Part shown: positions 46,795-56,247 of the stretch, piece by piece
How positions within the stretch are numbered: position 1 is the first letter of the stretch
Layout: each line of letters opens with the position of its first letter
Assembly (NCBI GenBank): GCA_024291935.2
Contig: CM044320.1
Coordinates: 49,294,001-49,358,000 of the forward strand
DNA length: 64,000 nucleotides
Direction of reading: 5' to 3'
Source: Okapia johnstoni
Lineage: Eukaryota > Chordata > Mammalia > Artiodactyla > Giraffidae
Made by a program: the position numbers and the translations under genes
Notes under the pieces: model-generated
Database searches by the model: none
What the model was told of the DNA's origin: nothing
Seen by the model: the letters and a program-made list of their open reading frames with translations, nothing else

Positions 46795-47250
46795 AAGTAG
46801 CAGACCCATCTGGTTTGAATTTCAGATGATCTTGGGATAGTTAGTTAGCTTCCCTGGTGGCTCAGACAGTAAAGTGTCTGCCTGCAATGCCAGAGACCTG
46901 GGTTTGATCCCTGGGTTGGGAAGATCCCCTGGAGAAGGAAATGGTAACCCACTCCAGTACTCTTGCCTGGAAAATCCCATGGACAGAGGAGCCTGTTAGG
47001 CTACCGTCCATGGGGTCACAAAGAGTCAGACACGACTGAGTGACTTCACTTTCTTTTTCACTTTGGGATAGTTAACTTCTCTGAATCCATGTTCTCATTT
47101 GTAAATGGGATACCACCACCTCCCTTGTCATGTAAAGGATACCACCACCTCCCCGTTTCATGTAAAGATTAAATGAGGTGATACAAATAAAGTACTTGAC
47201 ACACACCTAGCACTTAACAAGTGAGTTGTTGTGATGATATCATGATGAAA
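46795..47250 (+). repeat. MIR SINE split by Bov-tA
   Basis: MIR wording before (TCTGGTTTGAATTTCAGATG) and after (TTCTCATTTGTAAATGGGAT, then GATTAAATGAGGTGATACAA) the Bov-tA at 46844-47062. The right part holds a tandem duplication at 47109-47167. Confidence 0.7.
46844..47062 (+). repeat. Full-length Bov-tA SINE with 12-bp TSD
   Basis: Head CTTCCCTGGTGGCTCAGACA, then CTGCCTGCAATGCCAGAGAC, the BOV-A body and a CACTTTCTTTTTCAC end. TTGGGATAGTTA at 46832-46843 and 47063-47074 is an exact target-site duplication inside the MIR. Confidence 0.95.
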
Positions 47251-47397
47251 CATAATTATAGTGCACTTAAAATAATTCATCAAATTAAAAAGAGATAACA
47301 AAACTAATACTGAGAAATCATTAAATGTAATTTGGAAAGCTTCTTTTTTCTAACATAAAAAATTTACAACATATTGTAATATGGTTATAAATGAACA

Positions 47398-47565
47398 ACT
47401 CTTTGTGACCCCATGGACTATATACAGTCTATGGAATTCTCCAGGCCAGAATACTGGAGTGGGTAGTCTTTCCCTTCTCCAGGGGATCGTCCCAACCCAG
47501 GGATCGAACCCAGGTCTCCCACATTGCAGGCAGATTCTTTACCAGCTGAGCCACAAGGGAAGCCC
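47398..47565 (-). repeat. Bov-tA SINE lacking its 3' end, with TSD
   Basis: Reverse orientation with a complete head at the right (ACCAGCTGAGCCACAAGGGA). On the left it stops at CTCTTTGTGACCCCATGGAC, missing about 30 bases of the usual 3' end. ATAAATGAACA at 47387-47397 and 47566-47576 is exact. Confidence 0.92.
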
Positions 47566-49139
47566 ATAAATGAACATTAAAAACTCTAAAATACCAACAA
47601 CCTAATTGGGAGTATACTCAAATATGGATTTGTGACATACAAGTCTATTGCTAGAATAGGTCTCCAGGTGTGTCACAAAGAGGCTCTTTGCTCCACTCAA
47701 GGTGTCTCCTCAGCATCCTCTCTACCAGTTCTGCTCATTTCTGTGGCTCTATCACCATTCAGACTACATGTTCATCCAAGCAGTGTCCATTCCTTCATTT
47801 ATCCGACAAGCATTTACTCACACCCTTTATTAAACTAGGCACCCCAGGCAAGAGACGCAGCGATGAGCGTAACAGACGGGATGCTCTCATGGAGCCACTA
47901 CACTCATTTGTGTACGTTAGTGAATACACAGTTGAATATACAATGTTAAATCAAGGTAACTGCTTTGGAGGAGAGAACAGAGAGAGATCAGCAGGGGCCT
48001 CCTTTAAAGACTTAGACTGAGTGATATACGAATGGTTTTGCCAGAGGAAAAACAGGAACTTGAAGAATGGTGGGAATCAGCCAGGGAGAGAGAAGAGGAA
48101 GAGTTCCATGCATAGAGAATACTTTTTACAAAGACTCTGAACAGAGAGCATTTGATGCATTCTGAGGACTGAAAGAAGCCAGTATGACTGAAGTGTGGAG
48201 CATGTGTGCCTTAGGATAGGGCTGCAAAGTTAGGCAGTAGCCCCACCACATAAAGCCAAGTTGAGGAAATTAGATTTTATTTCAAGTGCATTAGGAAGCC
48301 GTGGAAGAGTTTTAACCAAAGGAAAGACATGTAATTCATAGTTTTAACAGATCTCCTGCAGCGGGGCAGGAGACATGGGAGCAAAATAGTGATGGGTTTA
48401 ACAGAGAAAAGGGGGAAGGAAACACAAGGACAGGTGGGTAGAGATGTTGTGGGAAAAGAATCAGTGGCTATAGTGAGAGAAGGAGAAGCAGAAACAAAGA
48501 GAGCAAAGGAAATTGAGCACATAGGAGATGAGATGGAGAGCAGCCTGGAAGGGGAAGAGGAGTGGACCCACTGCAGCAGTTCAGCGACAAATGATGGTGA
48601 CTGAGCAGGGATGCTGACAATGTCTCAACCAGAGAGAACTGGGTGGATCTGACATCTATTTTGGAGTAAGAATCAAGATTTGATAATGGTTAGAGATGGA
48701 GGGTGAACGCAAAGGATGTCAGGGCAGAGTGAACTGTCAGGAACGACTCCAGGTTTTCTGGTTTAAGCAACTGAGCAAATAGATGATGGCAGTGTTTAGT
48801 GAAATGAGGATGATGGGCATCTGAACAGACTGAAGCAGGGAACCCAGCAGAGATGGCAAAAGTGCTGTTTTTTGGTCATGTTTAATTTGAGAAGCCTTTA
48901 AAGACATTCAAGCCAAAATGTTATTTTGGCAGTTGGAAACCTAGAGCTAAGAAGCAAGTTTGGGAGGAGACAGAAATTGTCAGCAATCCTTGGGAGATAA
49001 AGCCGCTAGAAAGAATGAGACCTTTTTGGAGAAAGAAATGGAGAAAGCAGTGATTAGGGTCTAGAACAAGTCCAGAGAAAATCCAACATTTAGACAGGAG
49101 AGAAAGAGTCAACAAGAGGGACAGAGTCCTCATCTAGAT

Positions 49140-49305
49140 TATTTCAGGTTTACAACTCTTCTGATTTACCTTCTCCCAGGAGCCCTTCCTGATTGGCCTA
49201 AATTAATTCTGCTATATCTGTAGCTCTTGAATTCACCTAGCATTTCTCCCAATTCCTTATTTATACAGTGCTTTATACTATTTCTTCATTATTTCTGTAC
49301 ATTGC
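49140..49305 (+). repeat. L2 LINE fragment
   Basis: CAGGAGCCCTTCCTGATTGG, then ATTCACCTAGCATTTCTCCC and TATTTATACAGTGCTTTATA follow L2 order. The SINE at 49306 sits at its end. Confidence 0.5.
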
Positions 49306-49462
49306 TTGACCAAGTTGCGACCCTATGGACTGAATTCTGTCCATGGAATTCTCCAGGCAAGAACTGGAGTTGGTAGCCATTTCCTTCTCCAGGGGATCTT
49401 CCAGATCCCTGGGTCTCCTGCACTGTAGGCAGACTCTTTACCATGTGAGCCACCAGGGAAGC
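49306..49462 (-). repeat. Bov-tA SINE
   Basis: Reverse: AAGTTGCGACCCTATGGACT, TGGAATTCTCCAGGCAAGAA, then TGAGCCACCAGGGAAGC at the right. More diverged than other copies here. No clear TSD. Confidence 0.85.
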
Positions 49463-49970
49463 AAATCTATTACAGGATTGCTATTGGAAGTAGTGTTGAG
49501 AGAAGTATTCAAGCTGAAAGTTTAGGAAAACACTTGTGGTGGAAGATGGATGTATGAACATCTCTAGGAAAAACCAGATAGGTAAAATGTGATGCAAGTC
49601 TTGGAGGCCAACACACAGCAAACAAGTATCTAACAGGAGGCTTTTAGGGGTATTATTTATTGTTTTTCATTTTTGATTATGGGACCTGAATTGATAAATA
49701 ATCTTGCCTCCCATCACACATGTCCAAGGTGAAATATGTGAAGTAGTTACTAGTCAAGGTACCAGCAGGTCAAGTGAGCTACCTGATATAAAATCATTGG
49801 GGAAAAAAAGACTAAACCTGGTGTACATTTAGCAGAGGATCCAAATGAACAAGACAGAAGAGCTGTGCCAACAGGCAAGGACTCTGGGGTCAATATACTA
49901 CTCAGGAATTCATATGGCTGTCCTACTGGATAAGTAGATTTTTATTACATCTTTTAAATAAACTCCATTT

Positions 49971-50240
49971 GCAGTAGACAGGATAATGAGCCCCAAAGAC
50001 ATCTATGTAATAGCCGCAAACCTGTGAATATACTGTTTTCATGAGCAAAATGGACCCTGCTGATTGAGTAAATTAAGGGCCTAAGAAAATGGGAGGTTAT
50101 CCTGGTGAGCCCATTGTAATAACAAAAATTCTTTTAAGTGGGAGACGGAAAGGTCAGAGCCAGAGAAGGGGATGTGAGAATAGAGGTGGAGAGAGATTAT
50201 CACACTGCTGGCTTTGAGAGGAAGGAGCCAAGAAATGTTT
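49971..50240 (+). repeat. Old LTR-like fossil, family uncertain
   Basis: GATAATGAGCCCCAAAGACA, AACCTGTGAATATACTGTTT, GGGAGGTTATCCTGGTGAGC and AGGTCAGAGCCAGAGAAGG occur in the order seen in old mammalian LTR-type repeats (MaLR-like). Non-coding. Confidence 0.4.
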
Positions 50241-50312
50241 AAAAAAAAACAACAACAACTTAAAATCAGTTTGCCTTTATATATGATAGACTGAAAGAAT
50301 CAATGGAAAACA

Positions 50313-50522
50313 AGAAAGTGAAAAGTAAAGTTGCTCAGCCGTGTCTGACCCTTGGCCATGGACTGAACCTGCCAGACCCCTCCGTCCACGGGATTTTCCA
50401 GGCAAGAATACTGGAGTGGGTTGCCATCTCCTTCTCCAGGGGATCTTCCTGACCCAGGGATCGAACCCAGGTCTCCCGCATTGCAGGCAGACTCTTTATC
50501 GTCTGAGTCACCAGGGAATCCG
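50313..50522 (-). repeat. Bov-tA SINE
   Basis: Reverse: AAGTGAAAAGTAAAGTTGCT at the left, GAATACTGGAGTGGGTTGCC, then ATTGCAGGCAGACTCTTTAT and GAGTCACCAGGGAATCC at the right. Confidence 0.9.
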
Positions 50523-50569
50523 TCACGGAAAACATACATATATACTAACATAAAGAAATGTAAAAACAA

Positions 50570-50760
50570 CATTAAACGTCTATTAACAGGAAACCTCTAA
50601 AATAACATACAGGACATTCATACAGCCACTTGAAACAATAACTGTATGTACTGATATGAAAAGATGTCCATTGTATGTCATGCAACCAAAAGCAATCTGC
50701 AGGACAGTATTTAATTACGTTACTCTGGTCACAGTGTTTTCTAAACCCTGTGAGGGTGAG
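50570..50760 (+). repeat. Old L1 fragment (sense)
   Basis: CATTCATACAGCCACTTGAA, then ATATGAAAAGATGTCCATTG and CAATCTGCAGGACAGTATTT resemble the end of L1 ORF2. Short and diverged. Confidence 0.5.
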
Positions 50761-51929
50761 AGAAAAATATTCCTGAACAAAGTTAAGTTATTTTTTCCAC
50801 AGCCAATTTTATTTTGGCAATCAAAAACATTAACAAGTCATCCATCAAAGGAAAACAAAAGTCACAATGTTTAAAATTCTATGTAAAATGAGCCCTTCAC
50901 CATAGCTTATACTTTCTTACAGAAAAGTTTGTTTATGTGAGAGGAGGCAGAAATCTCTACCAGTCAGCACTTCAGCAATATCTAACATATGACTGATGGT
51001 CATAATATTGTCAAAGACCCTTTCAGCCGTAAAAGTGAAACTGCATTTAGTGTACCTGCTACCTTTCATTACATTCTAGTTCTTTGAAAATTGGTAATTC
51101 ATTGATGAGATACATAGCAACTTTCTGTTAAAACCCCTATTTTGTAACAATGTAATAATATGAGAAAACTTTTTGAGTTTTTAGAAGGAGAAACATTGAA
51201 GAGATAAGAATTATAATTATTGCCTGCATCTTGTAAACATTACTTCTGAGGCATTTCTCTATAGTAGTTACATTTCAATTAAAATAGGGAAATTCAAAGT
51301 GAGACAATTGACTGACAGACTCAAGTTTTCTATTCTCTCAAATGCTATGTACACTGCAAGTTTCATTAAGGATTTAAAAATAACAAAGTAGAGGGAGAAA
51401 CAAATAATAGGAAGAAAGTAAAACACACACACACAGAAACATATATAGCCGGTTTACTGTAAGAAAGTAAAATACAACAGTATGCATTAACCTTAACCCC
51501 TTACTTTCCTCAAACAGTCAGTCTGAAAAACAATTACTGACATAACTGAACTTTCATTATCTCCAAACTTAAATTGAAATTGACAGAAAAAAAAAAAGAG
51601 TGCTGCTTAGTAAAAACTACAGTAAATACGCAAAAACCGAATGGGAAAACATAAATTAGGAAACATTACTTTTGAACTGACCAATTCTCCAAACATCACT
51701 GGACTCATTTAGTTTTTTAGTAATAGCAGTATACTGTTGACATTATTCCTTTATCACACAGGTTGATTTACCACCTCAAATTACCACTATTTTTTAATGA
51801 AGTAGTGAAAATAAACCGAAACCCATGGGAAAAATGAACCTGGGCCATACAAACAACTTAGTGCAAAGAAGCTTAATTCTGGTATATAAATCCAAGAGTA
51901 GTGTGATTTAAAACAGAGGCTGGACATTG

Positions 51930-52110
51930 GAGTGAGACAGTCTAGACTGAATTCTGGGTGAACCTCAATAGCTTAATTTCTTTCTCTGAGCTTCAGTTTC
52001 CTCATCTATAAAATGGAGAAAACACCAATGACACTGCAGGATTACTAACAGGTTTAACAATATGTAAGTAAAGTATCTAGAACAGGACCTGATACATGCT
52101 AGGTAATAAT
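51930..52110 (+). repeat. MIR SINE
   Basis: GCTTCAGTTTCCTCATCTAT, AAAATGGAG and GTATCTAGAACAGGACCTGA match the MIR body. Intronic. Confidence 0.7.
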
Positions 52111-52126
52111 GCCTTTGATAAACAGT

Positions 52127-52278
52127 TGTTGTCATCATTGTTCAGTCCCTCAGTCATGTCCATCTCTTTGCGACCCCCGGGACTGCAGCCAGCCAGGCTT
52201 CCCTGTCCTTCACTGTCTCCTTAAGTTTGCTCAAATTCATGTCCATTGAGTCAGTGATGCCATCCAGCCATCTCATAC
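52127..52278 (-). mobile_element. Very short BovB 3' end with TSD
   Basis: Only 152 bp of a reversed BovB terminus (GTTCAGTCCCTCAGTCATGT, then GCTCAAATTCATGTCCATTG). TGATAAACAGT at 52116-52126 and 52279-52289 is an exact target-site duplication, so it is a complete but severely 5'-truncated insertion. Confidence 0.93.
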
Positions 52279-52384
52279 TGATAAACAGTAATGAGTGCTT
52301 TACATGTACAAACTTAATCAATGAATGATAAATATTAATACCACTTCCTCTGGTACTGCCTTCACCTTTTGCTCCTCTGTGCCC

Positions 52385-52590
52385 AGCAGCACAGAAATAA
52401 TGCTAGTTATGTGTCAGGCAATGTACTAGTTACATGGATTATTTCATTTGATCTTCACAAACGTCACAGCAATAAGGTAGCAACTATTTATTATTAACCT
52501 TTGTTTACACAATAGGAAATATAGACTTAGAAAGATTAAATAACTTGCCTAAGGTCACAGACATAGTAAAGTGTGACTTCAGAGCCCCCA
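52385..52590 (-). repeat. MIR SINE
   Basis: Reverse MIR: TATGTGTCAGGCAATGTACT, TTCATTTGATCTTCACAAAC, AACTTGCCTAAGGTCACAGA. Moderately diverged. Confidence 0.75.
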
Positions 52591-53777
52591 CACTTAGAAA
52601 CACATAAAAAGAAACATTACTTATAATTCATTAATGTGGAAATAGCAGGCACACCTACCACGCAAAGTCCGTTGGTTTTTAATGAGGTTTTGAAACAGAT
52701 GAGTCAGAGAGACAAGTATCAGGATCTACACCAGACGACTACCACCAGTTTCCACTTCTTCATTCAAATCCATTCCAATCTCCTCCTAAAGGAAATCTGA
52801 GGTAGCGAGAATGCCAATTCCTAATTATTTAAGTGCTAGTTGAGGAGATCAGACAGCAGTTCACAACATGCTTATCTTCTGAGAGAGTAGGTATTAACGC
52901 TCTTCACACAAACGACGCTAAACCCACTCTGACCGAGACTGGGCCGGCAAAGAAACATCTCTTCACTTAACAACGACTGACCAGCTTCTCTAACAGACGT
53001 TCCACGAAGCAGTCTAAATCAGTAAGACTCAATCCTGCGGTTCGAAGATATTAGTTAGGAACCAGGAGCGACTGAATAGCAAGCACAGGCTCCAAAACTT
53101 TCCTTCGACTTTCAAGGCAATCTACAAACCTCCCCGCAACGCAGCCCTTCAAACCGAAACGTGCGGGTGGGAAAAGCAGCGCTCACAGCCTTGAGGTACG
53201 TCCTATCTTTCCGTTCATCTCGGCGACATGAGCCTTGCGTGGACTGGAGGGAACAAACAGAGAACAAACTTTTCCCTCTGCCAGATGGCAAAATAACTAT
53301 CTGCAATTTCCCTTCCAAGGTCAGTGACTACATCAGTTCTTCCCAGGGGTGACACCGAGAAATTAAGTGACTGAGCTAGGTGCTTGGAAACAAAGGTGCC
53401 TCTGGAGAGGCTAAATTTCAGACTCTGATCTCTTCCTGGATTCTAAAGCAGAGCGGCAGCGAGTTATTACCTCATTCATCCCCTGCCTAGCACACCTGCC
53501 GCCCCAGCACACCTGTGGCCCCTGCACCAAACCTGGGTGGGCAGGAGAAGGCAGGGACTTGCTTCATCTTGACGGCCCCAGGGACCAATCAGCGCACGCG
53601 ACTCCCGCAGCGGACCAATCGCACATCAACTTGAATCCCGCAGCTCGGGGCCCCTACTGAACCAACCCTTTGGGCTGAGCGCGGGGCCTCTTCCAGTGCC
53701 AGTTGAGGCGCCGCAGCCCCAAGAAAGCGAGTAAGAGTTCGCGAGGAAAAGAGAACGGCAAACAAAGAAGTACTCAC

Positions 53778-53890
53778 CCGCAGAGGCGCAGGAGGGTCAC
53801 TTCTCCCTGCTGGGCAACATCTCGCTCAATCTGTGCCTGGCCGGCACGCCTCTGCCCAACCGCCGCCGCGGCTGCCTCAGGCTCAGGGTT
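53778..53890 (-). other. GAS2L3: Probable non-coding first exon of GAS2L3
   Basis: On the minus strand CTCTGCGG is followed by the strong donor GTGAGTA (53771-53777). The transcription start is not determined. I place it near 53870-53890, just downstream of the CCAAT/CHR cluster. The exon would join 38219, giving a 5' UTR that contains a short uORF. Alternatives are other minus-strand donors downstream at about 53470-53510. Confidence 0.45.
53797..53820 (-). other. Short upstream ORF (7 codons)
   Basis: ATG at 53818-53820 with G at -3, followed by LPSREK and TGA at 53797-53799. It would lie entirely in the probable first exon, so it could dampen translation of GAS2L3 if that exon is used. 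Confidence 0.4.
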
Positions 53891-53938
53891 CGCCGCGGCC
53901 CGTTTTGAAGGAACCAATCGCCGCGGCCTGTTTCGAAA
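53891..53938. promoter_or_regulatory. Tandem CHR-like units flanking a CCAAT box
   Basis: Two 20-bp units at 53891-53910 and 53919-53938 match at 17 of 20 positions with a period of 28 bp. Each runs CGCCGCGGCC, then GTTT/TGAA or TTTCGAA. The CCAAT at 53914-53918 lies between them. Confidence 0.7.
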
Positions 53939-54694
53939 GAGGCGGAGAGGGGGCGTGGCTGGAGACCCCGCCCCGCCTCCAGGCCTCTAGGGAGCACGAG
54001 ACGTGCGTGCGTCTTAATCAAGGGACTAGTCTCCTTCCTCTGCCTAGGGTCACACAAGTCTGGCGGCCTAGTCGCTCTTCTCAGAGAAAATGGCTTGGTC
54101 ACAGGGCACGTCCTTTCATCTGGCCCCTCAGCGACAACAATAAACCCTATTTGTCCAGAGTAGCAGGAGAAGTGAATCAGTCTCTTCTCGAAGCATCCTG
54201 GAGTGTTGCTCAGAGTTGCCCTGAGTTTTATCCTGATCTGTTAAGAGCCCCTCCCAATTCTAAATCCAACCGAGGTTTCACTGTATTGAGGGCGCTGCTG
54301 TTTCCGGATACAAACTGTCATCCTTGTGAGGGGCGAGGGGAGAGGGAGAGAAACCCTGCAGTTCCAGGCCACAACTGAAAGCAGAAAGAGGATGTTGGCT
54401 GTTCCTTCGGGAAACACCAGAGTAGGGCGTGGGGGAGGGGAGGGAGAAGGATTTGACCGCAACACAATGAGAGACAGGAGGGTTGAGGTAAAGGGGAGAC
54501 TGGTCTTGAATGTAATAAAAGATAAGTCTCTGATCACTAAACGTGGCTTGTTAATATGGGGATAAAGTCAGAGCCGAAAGCCTGGAAGGCCAGGCCCTTT
54601 CTCTCAGCTTTATTTTGTCAAATTATGTAGCCTTTCTGGGTCTCAGTTTCCCATCTGTAAAGAGTGGAATTGACCAGGAATGATGCTCTTTAGC

Positions 54695-54972
54695 TGGAGA
54701 AGGAAATGGCAACCCACTCCAGTATACTTGCCTGGAGAATCCTGTGGAAAGAAGAGCCTGGTGGGCTGCTGTCCATGGGGTCACACAGAGTCGGATACGA
54801 CTGAAGCGACTTAGCATGCATGCATGCATTGGAGAAGGAAAATGGCAACCCACTCCAGTATTCTTGCCTGGAGAATCCCAGGGAAGGAGGAGCCCGTGGG
54901 CTGCCGTCTATGGGGTCGCACAGAGTCGGACACGACTGAAACGACTTAGCAGCAGCAGCAGCAGCAGCAGCA
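54695..54972 (+). repeat. BOV-A2 SINE with 13-bp TSD
   Basis: Two BOV-A monomers joined by CATGCATGCATGCATT in place of the usual CACTTTCA linker, with a (CAG)n tail of about eight units. GATGCTCTTTAGC at 54682-54694 and 54973-54985 is exact. About 0.7 kb upstream of the GAS2L3 promoter. Confidence 0.95.
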
Positions 54973-56050
54973 GATGCTCTTTAGCATTTATTACTTCATT
55001 CACTTAATAAAAAAACAATGAAGAGGTACTGTTGCTTGCTGAAAGACTAAAAAGAGAAAAGTCTTTACCTTGAAAGTGCTCAGCAACGTGGTAAAGACTC
55101 AGTGGAAATCAAAAAATCTGTGAAAGAGGAAACACCTACAGTGTCGAAGGGTGATGGTCAGAGGCTTGAAAAGACTTGAATTTTGAAGGACAAATAGGAA
55201 TCTGCCAAAGGAGAGGATAATTAGGAGTGAGGAGTGCTTTCTAGGCAGAGAGAATAAGCTTCCAGGGATGTGAGAGCATCAGGAATGCTCTGGGAATTGT
55301 AGTTCTGAATGACAAGTTTAGGGATTTAGAGGTATTGATAAATCAGGCTGGAGAAATAAGCACAGAGGAAATCTTTGTAGATACTATGGAATTTAGATTC
55401 TTTCTTGCAGGCAATTGTGATTGATTTGTGTCTTAGGGGAAAAAATATTTTTGAGGGTTTTGGAGACAGGAGTAAGATTGGCAGCAATTCCAAAAATTAA
55501 TAGATTATAATTACTTAAACTAGCTCAGAAGGGATAGTGAGAATGAGATGTCTGGAGATACTTAAGAGACTGATTTATCTGCACTTGGTATCATATGACA
55601 GTGATGTCAATCTAAGGAATACAAAGAAAACAACACTGGGGGAAGAATAATTCATTTTGGTGTGAGGTGATGTTCGCTTTGAAATGTGAGAGGAATGTGC
55701 TCTTGGAGGTGTTCAGAAGATATGGTTGGAAAATTAGGTCTGAAGCTGGTTAAACTGGTTCGTGCGAGAGACAGAGATTTGAGAAGTCAATTTAACAAAC
55801 ACACTTAAGTGCTTGTTCTGTACCAGACTCCATCCTAAGCAGTGGGGTCCTGCTCTTGCAGAGCTTACCTTCTGGGCTAGCCCGGTAAAGATGGTCATCA
55901 AAAAGTTGACATTTAAGTGATCGTTGAATCTGATACCCAAGAGTGGTTGCTCGTTTTTTACTGGTGTCTTTACCAGAACCCTTTGTTGTCCATGACTGCA
56001 GTAGATCCATTTTCACAAGACCTGGTATTCAAATCAACCTATGTTTTATA

Positions 56051-56247
56051 GCAGGGTTCCCCAAACTCTGGAATCTAATGCCTGATTAACTGAGGTAGAA
56101 CTGATGTAATAATAATTGAAATAAAGTGCACAATAAATGTAATGCACTTGAATCATCCCAAAACCAGCCCCCCACACATACACAGTGGTCCACGGAAAAA
56201 CTGTCTTCCATGTAACTGGTCCCTGATTTCAAAAAGGTTGGGAACCA
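56051..56247 (-). mobile_element. hAT-type DNA transposon fossil with 8-bp TSD
   Basis: Ends CAGGGTTCCCCAAAC and (reversed) CTGGTTCCCAACC form imperfect terminal inverted repeats, and the interior has the 'ATTTATTGTGCACTTTATTTC'-type wording in reverse (AAATAAAGTGCACAATAAAT-like, about 56120). GTTTTATA at 56043-56050 and 56248-56255 is an 8-bp target duplication as made by hAT transposases. No coding sequence. Confidence 0.75.

Larger units (their letters stand above)
38220..53777 (-). other. GAS2L3 intron 1 (15.6 kb)
   Basis: Probable donor GTGAGTA at 53771-53777, acceptor AG at 38220-38221. Its outer end depends on the first-exon call. It holds the nested BovB pair (41316-46722), six SINEs, MIR, L2 and L1 fragments and the CpG-rich region at its upstream end. 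Stretches 38220-39720, 39770-41300, 47840-49140, 50760-51930 and 52600-53560 contain nothing I can name beyond weak old-repeat similarity. Confidence 0.6.
53560..53985. promoter_or_regulatory. GAS2L3: CpG-rich promoter region of GAS2L3
   Basis: The only clearly GC- and CpG-rich segment in an otherwise AT-rich window. In gene direction (falling coordinates) it holds a GC-box-rich block (53966-53980) and GGGCGTGG (53951-53958), then TTCGAA (53932-53937), CCAAT (53914-53918, inverted relative to the gene), TTTGAA (53904-53909, inverted) and the probable first exon. Two more CCAATs (53585-53589, 53615-53619) and CTTGAA (53630-53635) lie downstream. No TATA box. CHR plus CCAAT fits the reported control of GAS2L3 by DREAM/B-MYB in G2/M, though I infer the link. 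Confidence 0.75.

Noticed and set aside
53703..54378. Open frames of about 95-180 residues across the CpG region
   Set aside because: High GC reduces stop codons, so long frames arise by chance. No match to a known protein.
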